The translations under genes and the position numbers were made by a program. From positions 1,862,501 through 1,926,500 of the forward strand of contig NC_092317.1 in the NCBI RefSeq assembly GCF_036785885.1: a stretch of DNA of 64,000 nt. The letters are read 5' to 3'. Source of the DNA: Coffea arabica. Its lineage: Eukaryota; Streptophyta; Magnoliopsida; Gentianales; Rubiaceae. The notes under the pieces were generated by a model. The model saw nothing but the letters and a program-made list of their open reading frames with translations, had not been told where the DNA came from and did not search any database. Within the stretch, counting starts at the first letter, position 1. Every line of letters starts with the position of its first letter. Positions 35,902 to 47,500 of this stretch are shown here, in pieces.

Positions 35902-38900
35902 CTACTCCTGCTGTTTCTTTTCTTCCTGGATGGACTGGAAAATGCGAGCTGCAGATTCAGATGCAGACTTGGGATTGTAAGGCACGACCTTGATCACTTG
36001 TATTTGTTGCTCATTATTGTTATTCTGGATGGGGTGTTTTGACCTTTGAAGTGTAGGTGTCATGGGGAAAAGAGACAGCTCATCTGCTTGGACCCTCTCA
36101 TTAAGATTGCTAGCAGTACTGCCCGGAAAATCACTGCAGCTTTTCGAAACCTGCATGATTCTAGTAGAATCAGTCATGATCCCAGTTCTGTGGCTCGTAA
36201 TGGCATCTAAGCTTCGATATGGAATAATGTAGTTGATGTCATACGTTGCAACACGATGATTATCCGGCCTACTAGAGCGGCCTGTGACAAAAGGGCTTGT
36301 CTGCTCGGCGGCTGAACTTGAATTTTCTGTGTTCATCACTGGCAGAGCATGTGGTTGAAAGCAGCAGGAGCGACCAAGTGAAGCTGGGATACCGTAGGCT
36401 GTACAATTGACATGCTCTGCGTCCATTCTAGTTAAGCACATGGTGCCACAACCACCATAAATTGGTGCAATGCAACCAAGAGTTGGCGGGCAAGGTCCTG
36501 CATAGGGCTTGTAAACAAGTCCTTCGGAAGGTGACTTGACAGGAATTAACCACTGGTTCCCCGGGGGTGCGGGGAAACACCAAGGTCCAAATTTGGCTTC
36601 AATTGCAAAAGTCATTGGTGTTACTCCTGAATATGGTTTGAGAGGGGACTTTGGAGTATCATATCGATTCTCAGTTTCATAGGCTGGAGGAGGCAGCTTT
36701 CCATGTGCTTCCTCTGCTACATGGTCCAAACAGGGTTTGGGATTTAGAGCATCAACTTTTGGTTTAAGAAATAGAGATGGTAGTTCTGGAAAATTCTGCA
36801 GCTGGAACTTCTTTTCTGGAGAGCGGTCGATGGAAGGCTTGGTGAAGATGACACTGTCTTCAAAAAACATTTCTGGTGATCCAGCTATCAATCTTTGTAC
36901 CTGGATATCAACTAAATAGTTATTCTAGCATATCCTTTCCCACGGTTTCATAAAGATCCACGACGAAAGCTTTCTTGTGTGCATACTTAATTACGTAGCA
37001 TCTCAACTAGGTAGAAGTAGCAAAGACCAGCTCACCTTTATCAGTCTATGTAACTCGAATATTTGCAGTGCAAAGATCCTTTGTTGACTGAAAATATCAT
37101 AAAATGTAATTAGGCTAATGTTAAAGAAGGTGCAAGAGCTTCTAATAGAAAGGGATTGGTAAGGGAAGTGCGGAGAGAGAAGAAAAAAGGTAGTAGGGGT
37201 GTCTCTAAATTAAAAAAAAAAAAATTATTTATGCCAAAGATGAACAGCAAAATTAGTATATAGAACATAACCATAGATGGTTTCACAAAGGAAAAAGCTG
37301 CCCGGAAAAAAAAATGTTCAGACTGGTAGTCCGGAGACTTTTTAAAAGATTTATTTGCAAAATCTTCAGTTTTTTAACATTGGAACACAGAGTTGCACAG
37401 TTGAAGGGAATGGAGAACCACTAAAATACATAATAAGCTTTTGCATGCTTCAAAAGACATCATCGCAGGTTTCAACTCACAGAGTTCTTATAGCACAAAC
37501 TTGAGAATGAATTCCTGAAGGCCGAAGCATATTGGATGAATCTTATGAGATAAATAAAGGAAGGAATGCCATACGAACATGGACATGTCAATAATGAAAG
37601 CAACAAGATATCCAGAATCATGCAGACGAGGTGTTGTCTTCTCCTAAAATGACAGAATTTCTGCATTTGAAGTTCTCGAGCAGTAGCTCAGAAGAAGATT
37701 CAACACTACTTACTGAGCAATGGTTCTTCTAGCACTCCAGAAAAACTTTGGACCTATCATTCCCACCACATCATCAGGAGATACATGTAAACCTGATTTA
37801 GAATCCATCACCGAGTTGTCTGAGATGGCAATATGTCTTGCATCATTTCCTACACGTGATGCACAATGATTACCTTTAGGACGCTCATTGACAGATTCAA
37901 GCCTCTTTGGAATTCTGTTATTTTCTGCAGTTGGTGGACTGGAACATGATAGAGATTCCTGCGACGAAAAACTTCTCTTCCTTGAGTGCCTTTCAGGATT
38001 CTTTGAGATATTGTCATCTATATCAGTGCCTATCGGCAAATTTCTGCACTCTTGATGTGCTTGAGCACAGGTAATATGCGACGTGCTTATATCATTAACC
38101 AAGTCATTTGTCTTTGCATGGTTTATAGGTGCAACTGCTCTTCTACCAGACCCACAAGTTCCATATACTGCTACAACACTTGGTGCTGTATCTACCAAAA
38201 TATTCTCTTCTGTGAATTGATCAGGAAGTTTTTCAAAATTGCCATCACTCACCTCAGATACTTTAAAGCTAACTTCAGCTTGATTTCTTGGATGTTCCCT
38301 CGACTTGGCATCATTTATCCCCATCTCCATCTCTTGTCTTTCGAAAGTAGATTCAGGTTTCCCTGAAAAGCCCAAACTTGAAGAACTGACTTTCTCTTTC
38401 TGCATCTTAAATCCAACACTGCTACAATTGAAAGTCTTCTCTCTTTGGTCAGAATAGGGAATTCTAATGTCATCCTTATTCCCATCCTTCTTAGCGAAAG
38501 AGGTAATGGAGTTGAAGAAGTCGCATGGCCTAAACAATGTATACTCAGCTGTCATTTTCAAAGGCTTTCTAGCACTAAATGATTGAAAATTGCCAGAACT
38601 CAGTATCTGGAGTTCAGAATATTTTGTGTTTAAACTCATCCCAGCAGAAGAATTAGACTTAAGTCTCTCGGCCATATGCGAACACTTAGGCGAGCTGCAG
38701 AACAATGAAACCTACAACAGGTGTGAACAATGTGAGGAAGAGGGAAATATTTTTATTAGGACTGTTATTCTGCAAGCCATACTAATTACAAATAATTCTT
38801 CAAACGCACTCCTTGATGAATTTAGTATCTAAAAATGATGTATGCAGGGTTACAAACAACATGTTTTTGCAAATATATTCTATACCCAAAAAAAAAAAAT

Positions 38901-40100
38901 TACATTTTGTCTCTCTTCAGTAGGAATCCAGTAGGTGACTCGGAGATGGTATATTTGATTTAACATATTACTCAACTCGATTACTTCTAATGGCATAACA
39001 ATGGATTAGGTTACAAATGTAATAGCTGTTGATAATTTCAGGCTCAAGCAGATATAATGACTCGCTCCTTTTAATAACAGCATAAGGTCCATCGGGTTCT
39101 ACTTCCAGAATTATAAAGATCAAACCAAATATTACACTGATTAAACTTCCCTCCAAACATACTGCACAGGTTTGAGGAGCAAAGATGGGCAGCTGACCAC
39201 GACTACCATCATCCCCTCCTTCAACTCCACAGTAAGCCGAAACCGACCTTCTCTTGCAACTCCACCAACATGGGCATGGGTGGGTGAGAGGAGACGACCA
39301 GGCCAGATATGCAGGAGGGAAAAGAGTGGAGAGACTTTGGTAAAGGGAGAATGAAGGAGAGAAGGTTGAGAAAAGAAGGGAAGAGGAAATAAAGAACAAT
39401 TCGATTTCTAAAATACTTCCCTATGTATGGAATCCAAATTAAAACATCAATATTTATTCATGTTTAATGATAAAGTACTTCATTTTTGCAAACAGCCGAT
39501 GCTGCACATACTACATACCACATAGCAGATGATTTGTTTTACTCACAAGTCTCAACACGATAACTACTACAAACACATTGAGGGAAGATATGAATAACTT
39601 CTCGGATAATGAAATCAAGAATACAGAAAAGAGCAGGACAACTTTTCCATATATAGCTGGAAATGCTAAAGTTATTGGAAATTATGCTAAAAACCAAGAA
39701 AAAGTGTATTGCATGGTCTAGAATTAATGTGATTCAGGGGCAAGAAATTTCAATTCATATGGCATAGACTCCATTACAACCCAAATTACCACTATGAGCT
39801 TTAAAGCGTTGACATTGAAATGGAGAATTCAAACTCAAGAGGAGAAAAAATGCCTGTTTTGAAGTCCCAACTCACATGATTCAGCAATGGAGAAGCATCC
39901 GAGTTGGTTCTAGTGCGGGAAGAAAGCGTCCTCAGTGACATCGATCCAGAGGAAAACCTCTGAGAAGGTGCATTAACTTGTTCACAGAGAGCCATCTTGT
40001 TTCTCGGAGGTGCTCTGGGTCCTATTCCCTCTGCGTCATTAATATGTAGCCTTGGAAATAGAGGATCCATCTGCTTCTTTTCATCTTTCCCACCTCTCAT
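35902..40100 (-). CDS. ELF3: EARLY FLOWERING 3 (ELF3)-type clock protein, 4 coding exons
   Basis: Predicted nuclear scaffold of the evening complex, working with ELF4 and LUX in circadian gating, photoperiod and temperature response. Minus-strand exons 39876-40100, 37714-38711, 37036-37087 and 35902-36900 join in phase to 757 residues. All ELF3 blocks are present: N-terminal [20 protein letters not shown] and [11 protein letters not shown]; central [20 protein letters not shown] running across exons 2-4 into [38 protein letters not shown]; and C-terminal [20 protein letters not shown]. The start MRGGKDEKK matches the Arabidopsis MKRGKDEEK; an in-frame upstream ATG exists at 40154 but would add 18 non-homologous residues. 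There is no long poly-Gln tract, only an N/Q-rich NNNNEQQIQ. It could instead be the ELF3-like paralogue EEC; synteny fits both. Confidence 0.9.
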
Positions 40101-41075
40101 TCTCCTCCTCGTTTTTTCTATTTTTCCAGCACGCAATATACACCCATCTATCAAACTCAGAACATGATCTCATGCTCATTGGAAGTTTCCTACTTAAAAG
40201 AATCCAAATTTGTCAAAAAGAAATTAAAAAATCCACTCCCTGATTAGCCCATCTCAAAAGAACACTTATTTTGATCAAAACAAAAGTAACAAGAATGAAA
40301 ACTTGAATATGAAACTAATTGGAAAGGATACCCAAAAAAAAAAAAAATCAAAGCTTGTAACAAGAATACCCCAGCTTGCACTTGGTAAAATAAAAATCTT
40401 GCCAGCAAAGAAGTGAAAGGCAAAGCAAAATAGCACGTGAAAATGTGTCAAATGTATAAGTTGAACAGAAATGCTTGGCAGTCCGAAAGTGAGGATGCCT
40501 CAGTAAAGTGTGTCAAACCAGATCTTTTAAATCAAGGACAACGCTGCAAATGTAAGTGCTAGTAGCACTAGTACATTGGTTCATTCAATGGTCTAGAAAA
40601 TATCGTGGGGTAAAGAGAGAAAGTAGAGGGCGGGGGTAAGAGACGAAGAAGTACAGGTGGTCAAGAAAGATAGATAGATTCAGCAAGAGAAAAGGGTGGC
40701 CTCAGAATCTGTAAAGATTGCATCATCATCATCATCAAGGACAAGAAAAAAAAAAAGCGTAAGAAAGAGAGAGAGAGAGTGAAAATAGCAAAAGAAAGGG
40801 GTGGGGAACGTAGGTCCGACAGCGAGATAGAGGGAAAAGATGGCGTTGTTATTTGTCAAGCCATCGAGAAACCTTAACTGAGCATTGACAGTTGACTGTG
40901 ACTCAGTCCCCCTCTGTCTCTCTCATCCCATATTCCCATGCATATGCATCGCTGTTCCGTCCGGCTACACTTGCCGAAACACTTGCCTCGCTGCTTTACG
41001 TACATCAGCTCACTTACCAGTCCTACGTTTTGTGAGTTTGGGCATTTTTCTTCAGCATTAATCGTCTGTTTATTA
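40101..41075 (-). promoter_or_regulatory. ELF3 leader and promoter region
   Basis: Upstream of ELF3 on the minus strand. It contains a G-box CACGTG at 40434-40439, a (CAT)n tract at about 40721-40736 and a short (GA)n tract at about 40766-40780. AAAATATC at about 40596 resembles but does not match the evening element AAAATATCT. The transcription start is not known, so some of these may be in the leader. Confidence 0.4.
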
Positions 41076-41083
41076 CCAAAAAC

Positions 41084-41782
41084 TAGGGGTGGCAATTCGG
41101 GTCCAAATCAGGTTGGCGGGTCGGGTTTGGGTCAACTCGTCAGAAAATCTGTTGACCCGAACCCGACCCGCCAACCCGTGACGGGTCAGGTATGCTGATC
41201 CGAACCCGAAAATTTCAGGTTGACAGGTCGACCCGAAATGACCCGAAACTTAATTTTAATTTATTAATTTATCACTGTAATTTCTAATAAAATCAATTTC
41301 TCACAAAACTAATTACATAATCAAGTAATAAAAATTTAAATAAATAATTCCAAACCAAATCTAAAATAAATTAAACACCGTAAAAGTGTTTTATCCCAAA
41401 CAAAATATAAAATAAATTAAAACAATATAAAAGTAAAAAATAATATAATATATTATTTGTCCAAATATAATAATTTCAACTTCACACAAATTAAATAAAT
41501 TCATTTAGGATTAAGTAATTAATGCCTTTGAAAAAAAGAATAACTTAGTTTAGTTAGATAAAATTATTTTTATATTTATTAAATTATTTTTAATTCGTAA
41601 ACGGGTCATATCGGGTCATATCAGGTCACCACGGGTTGACCCGAAATCGACCTGTTTTCTTTTCGGGTTCATCGGGTCCAACCCGATTCTGACCCGAATT
41701 CCCGAAACCTCAACCCAAACCCATTAATTTCGTGTTAGGTTCGTGTCGTGTTTTCAAATCGTGTCGAAAATTGCCACCCCTA
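41084..41782. mobile_element. non-autonomous hAT-type MITE, copy 2
   Basis: A 699-bp element with perfect 14-bp terminal inverted repeats TAGGGGTGGCAATT and a perfect 8-bp target duplication CCAAAAAC (41076-41083 and 41783-41790). It is the same family as 2271-2940 in opposite orientation: its right end matches the other copy's left end (CATTAATTTCGTGTTAGGTT reads against AACACGAAATTAATGG). No coding capacity. Perfect TIR and TSD imply a more recent insertion than copy 1. It lies between ELF3 and the exonuclease/KH gene. Confidence 0.92.
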
Positions 41783-42218
41783 CCAAAAACATCCGTTGAT
41801 AAACTTGAGAAGTGCCCCTAAGTTTTTCCCTTAATTTCTACACTTAGCTGCTTGCAGTCCTGCACCAATTTTTTCTTGAAAAACATATTTTTGCCTAAAG
41901 GTTTGGCATTTCCCTGTCAACCTGTCTTCCAGTGAGATTTGGAACCCCACAAATACTAGTTCTAACCAATTGTGTAAATCTAACTAATAGGTATAAACTT
42001 GTATAATTTCAGTATAATTGACTTTTAGTTATATGAGTTATAAACTCAAATTTTACGTCAAACATTTTGTCAGTTTACAGCACGTGGACAAATGCTATAA
42101 GAATTTATACAATCAATTTGAACCAAATAACAATTCAATTTGTGAGACTCAGAATCCCTCGTGGCACCTAGTGTTATAAAATCATGGATTTGTAATATCA
42201 CTAAGATAGAAGTATCAG

Positions 42219-42326
42219 ATTGGAAAAAGAGATGAATTGGATGATTCGAATAAAAAATTGTAAGCAAGACATTTCGAGTTCAAATTTTGACGCTTATACC
42301 TCAAAAAAAAAAAAAAAAAAAAAGGG
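42219..42326 (+). mobile_element. tRNA-derived SINE with poly-A tail
   Basis: About 108 bp. It has a degenerate pol III A box around GATGAATTGGATGATTCGA and a B box around CGAGTTCAAAT, and ends in about 20 A residues. The 7-bp repeat GTATCAG flanks it (42212-42218 and 42327-42333). A similar-size element with a longer target duplication lies at 62614-62723. Confidence 0.55.
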
Positions 42327-42508
42327 GTATCAGGTGAAATTTTGGAAGTTTAAGCAGAATTGTACCACTAGAAATTCAAAAGCTTTTCCATGAGTGTCTT
42401 GGGTCTAAAAGTTACTCATAGCTCTAAAAGTTTAATAAATTATATTTTTCACATGCTACATTATTGTTATTATTTATTAGTCTAAATATTGTTTCTTTGC
42501 AAACCAAA

Positions 42509-42755
42509 GGTGCGTTTGGAATAGTTATTTTTGGGGGTGTTTTTGAAAAATTTTACTATAGCAGAGTTTTTATACTATATTTTAGAATATTTTTAGAAAA
42601 TATTTTGAGATATTTAAGAGTAGAAGAGTTTTTAGAATATATTTTGAAATATTTTTTAAATATTAAAAAAATTTAGACTACTTTTTAGAATACCTTTTAA
42701 AATATTTTTAAAAATTTTAATACTATTTAAAAAACTCAGCAATCCAAACAGAGCC
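42509..42755. mobile_element. small MITE-like inverted-repeat element
   Basis: Begins GGTGCGTTTGGAA and ends in a sequence whose reverse complement is GGCTCTGTTTGGATT, with an AT-rich centre of repeated TTTTAGAATATTTT units. No clear target duplication was found. Superfamily is unknown. Confidence 0.4.
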
Positions 42756-43119
42756 CAAATTCAAGGAAGTATTAAATGAAATAAGCTGGCGGCTGAAGCG
42801 CGCAAGTTTTGATTGGATACCCTGCGCTGCACTAAGTAGAACACAACTTGCACAGGCACTCCAACTTTGAGAGTTAAGGACCAACCGAGTTTGGTTTTGG
42901 AGACATTTTCTTAACCCGTCAGAGATGTTTCTCAAACACGTGGGCTTAAGAACAGATCGTTATTTAGACCTTGGGCTCTGCATTAAATAACATGCAATGT
43001 AAATGTGGGCTCTGCTTAATGACTTGATCTTAGCTTACACCAGAACATGGGGAATTTGGCAAGCTTTCTTAATCGTGCCCCTGTTGTAAAATTTGTGCTC
43101 TTGGACTTACCGCTGGTGA

Positions 43120-43625
43120 GAGCCAACACGTCAATCCAAATCAGACCCAAAAATTTAAATGGATCAAATTTCTTGACCCGAACCAACTGGTTAATTTCAC
43201 GGGTCATCCGAATCCAATCTGAAAAAACTCGTTTGCTTAACTGTTTTTTTTTTTTTTTTACTTTCTCACTTTGGTAGTATGGTGGTTTTTTTTTCTTTTA
43301 TAATGGAGTTTCCATAAGAATATAGAAAATTGCAGCCCAATCTTGTAATAATTTTTTGATTTTTCTTTTTGTACAAAAAAAAATCATGAACAAAAACAAA
43401 ACTACTACACTTTCACAAATAAAATACATTATTTTTGCATAATATTCATGATTCCATTCTCGTAATACTAATTTATAACCTTAGTTAGTTTTTTTTATTT
43501 ATTTTATGCCTATAATTTATTATTAAATTATAAAATTACATATTAAATGGGTCAACCCGTGTTGACTTGAATTTGACATATTTGCTTAGCAAGTCATTCG
43601 AGTCGTGTCGAGAAACTCCACCCTT
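43120..43625. mobile_element. degenerate relative of the 2271/41084 hAT MITE
   Basis: Contains GACCCGAACC, CACGGGTCATCCGAATCC and an end GTCGTGTCGAGAAACTCCAC that resembles the right end of 41084-41782 (GTCGTGTCG.AAATTGCCAC). The left end and TSD were not identified, so limits are approximate. Confidence 0.35.
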
Positions 43626-44422
43626 AGCCTAGCCAGGAGGTTGAGATCCAACATTAACCTTTTTGGTTTTTACCATTTGACAATTTGGAGTTGGATCATC
43701 AGTGGGTTGAACTTGAGGTCTCATGATGGATATTTTTTTGGAGTTGGGTTAGCAACGATTAAAGAATACAGTCCAATAATCAAACATTAGTGGGCTAGAT
43801 TCAACCGCGCCGCTGATGGCTTTAAACTGGACGGAATGCACAAATTAATGTGACGTTTTTTTTTAACCTGGACCTACAACTAAAAAGTTTGGGCACGAAA
43901 CTTATGATCCATCATCTCCGTATTTTGGACTTCTTCCAGTCTCCGAATTTAACATGGGACCCGACCCGACAACATCCTGGGAGAGTCAGAGAGAAGGCGG
44001 GAGAGAGTGTGTGGGAGAGGGAAGTTCCCGCTCACGCGAATCTGCTTCACTGCAAGCCGTAAGGCGTAAGGCGAGGCCGGGCAAAGGCACCCAGCATTCT
44101 CTAATCTTTACAGCACAGGTGGCCTCAGCCCAACTACTGCTTCGGTGTCGTCTGATGTGATTGTCAGGGTTTTAATGCGGCGATATGGGATAGGAAATGG
44201 GGTGAATTAATACACAAACTAATTACTACTACTTACTTAAATTCTTCTTTCGTCCACATTGCCATTCTCTTCTCCTATCCTCTCAAGGATTACCCCGCTG
44301 TGATTTCCATTTTGTCCTCGACCTTACTCCCTGTTTTCGCTAGCTAATTTCTTCTTCTTCTTCTTTTGTTTTACCCCCCCCCCCTTTTTTTGTGTGTTCA
44401 GGCGGACGGCTGCTGTGATCAC
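43626..44422. promoter_or_regulatory. upstream region of exonuclease/KH gene
   Basis: No separate gene recognised. Presumed promoter and leader of the downstream gene. A pyrimidine-rich stretch with (CTT)n and poly-C/poly-T lies just before the start codon (about 44350-44395). Confidence 0.3.
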
Positions 44423-44491
44423 ATGGCGTTTGCAGCTGGTTCTCTTGAGACCTACATCCCTTTTCCTTCTGACCCAGGTCCCTGTATTTGT

Positions 44492-44530
<39 letters not shown>

Positions 44531-47500
44531 AATGCAATATTACCCGGACGGTTGGCTTTACCATTTGGGCCGGCCGTAGCTCTCAAGGTTTTATGAGCTG
44601 TCTTAACCATGATTTCTTTGCTGTTTATGGTTCTTTCTGTATTTCTTGACTTGTATTTTCCAATTTCAAACTCTATGCTGGTTCTACTAGTTTTTGTGTT
44701 TCTTTGATAGTTACTTATTAGTACCCCAAAAAAGGCTCGATCATTTGCAGTACCTTTCATTCCTTTACTTCTCATTCCATGTTTTTTTTTTTTTTTTGGC
44801 TCTCGTGAAGTAAGTTTGTTTGTCAGTCATTTAGGTTGTTATTTGAAGCTCGAATGACTTCTTAGTTGTTGCTGCAATCTCAATGTAAATAGTATGCTTA
44901 TATTGCAGGTAGCAATTACGCAGATAACGATTTCATTATGTTCTCGGTGCCAATTCATATAGTAACCCATGAATCTCGGCTTCCAACTGAATTTCTCCAT
45001 CCATCTCCTAAAAGTCAATTGGTCATCGGATTTGATTGCGAGGGTGTTGACCTCTGCCGACATGGAACTCTTTGCATGATGCAGGTATACTCTGCTTCTA
45101 ATTTTCTTTCACTTGAACAACTTAGAAATTTATTACAACTCCTTTTCTGCAAAGATTGTGGTGTTTGGTTTATTTAGCAAACATATGATTCAGTCGCGCT
45201 GCACCTGTTATTCCTCATAGTTAAAAGTGTAAAGGCTAAAGAATGCAGTTGAATAAAAGATGAGATATGCTCATCTAAGAGTGTCTAATGCTTGATAGTA
45301 AATAGGTGCTTTGACGCCAACTTACTAATTTAGTTGAGGAAATGTGTGTTTAGTAGAAAAACTTACTTATCTTCATTCCAAAATGGTATCAATAGTCTTG
45401 CACTAATACTTTAGGAGGAACATATCCTGTACAGTTGCTACATATTTGTAATGCAAATGAGAAACAATACTATCCAATATCAGGAACACATTAATTACCT
45501 GTTACCATATCTTATGCTGTTGAATAAGAGCTGGTTCCTCTGCTTTAAGATTCTCTTCACATAATGGTCGAACTTCAATTACCATGTTTAATCGTGTTTT
45601 TGTGTTCAATGCATGCAGTAACGTTAAGTTCCCCTACTTTATATGTATTGTTGGGTAATTTCTGGTACTAACCCTGCCATAAGAGTGGGATGTTTACTTA
45701 ATATTTCCCTACATTGCTCGGTTTTGTTGTTAAGATCCAGAATTGTATTACATCAGTAGACTCACTTTTATTGAAGTACATCCTTTGATCTTGACAGCTT
45801 GCTTTCCCAGATGCCATTTATTTGGTTGATGCTATTCAGGGCGGAAGGAAGCTTATGGATGCTTGTAAACCGGCCCTCGAGTCTCCTTACATCACAAAGG
45901 TTATTCATGACTGCAAACGGGACAGTGAGGTCTTTTATTGAACCTGATAGTTTATGAGGTGCTTTAATTTACCAGCCATTCCATATTCTTCCCTTCATTT
46001 CTTCAAACATCTGTACCATTGCAGGTGTTATACTTCCAGTTTGATATCAAATTGCACAATGTTGTGGATACCCAGGTGAGTTTTATGCATCCATAGACCA
46101 AACTATCTCTTGCTAAGTTGTGCTGCAATCCTTGTTCAGATTTAGCATGAAGGGGAATATTCTTTCCTAACTGGTAAACCAAGAGAAATAAGTCATTAAG
46201 AAACAGACATTGACTGGAATCTTGGCTTCTTGTTGATTCACTATGTCAAGAAAAGCAATAAAAGTTTTTACTTCTTAGTATCCAATGCTTTATCAGATGA
46301 GAAATTCTGTCAAAAACTTCAGACGTCAATCTAGTGCTGCCAGTTGCATTTGCTGATTTGAAACCTAATCAAATCTAATTTTCTTTTAGCTGGATTTTGG
46401 CCTACTCTTCTGTTGTTACCAATGCATCGGACACCCTTTTTATTTGGAAGTTATGCTTTAAGCCTCGAGTAATTATGTACTCAGGCAGCTCATAATCAAA
46501 ACAGTCAAAGAATTTTATTATCAATGTTCTATTCAAAGCTTTTACAGCTAAACTTTCTGAGTTCAATTAACATATCGTAAAAAGAAGACCTCTTTGGGAT
46601 GCTATGCTAAGATTTTTTCTTAACAGGTCAATGTTAATCAGCAATGATAAACTTCAGTAGAGAATTGTTATGGTTGTTTTATACTTCTATAAATGCGTAT
46701 TAAGTGCTGCACTTGCCGCTTTTTTGTCAGCTGATGGAGGAATTCATCAACATTCTGCCATTTAAATTATGTTCTCTTTTCTCCCTCTTTAAAGTGCATA
46801 TTGAGCATGAAATTTATGTCTATTAGGAATTCAAGGTTTCTGTCCTTTATATCAATACCATTTTTTTTGGAGGTGTTCTTCTATGGAGGAAGCATCTTGT
46901 GAAATATTTTTGAATCAGTTCATCTTTAATGTGGTTTTGCAGCTGGCGTATTCTCTGATAGAGGAACAGCACGGACAGAAAAGATCATCATGTGAAAACA
47001 TCTCATTTATGCGCCTCATTGCAGATCGACGCTATTGAGCTATGACATCCTTGTATTCTAAGAAGTTTAATTCCTTTCGAATGGTTAGGGTAGAGTTCAT
47101 GTACCTATGCCTGATTGGTGGTATTCTTGTTCTTATCCCACTATGAAAGCTACATTATCTGTTAATAGTTCCTATATGCAGCCAACATCTGGTATTCTTG
47201 TCCCCACCCCAGCCCCCACCCCCAGGGGTCTCAACATGAGGAAAGGGGAAGAAAAAGGGGAAGGTGGTGAATGTCTGGGTGCTAGCGTTGAAATGAACTT
47301 CTCAATCCAGATAAGCTTCTGATACTACGAGGCAAGAACATTTCGAGGGAGAATAATTTGTTTGTGTGTAACTTTTTTTCTCATTTGCCCCATTGATGAG
47401 GGAGCATATCTACACTTTCATGGGGTTCATGACCAATAGTAGAGCAACTGTTGAACTCTGAAGATATTCTTCATCAAGTTTGGTGATCTGGGTTTTAAGT

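Noticed and set aside
44452-44775. 107-residue ORF with an Arg-Glu repeat
   Set aside because: It is produced by the (CT)n microsatellite in intron 1 of the exonuclease/KH gene.
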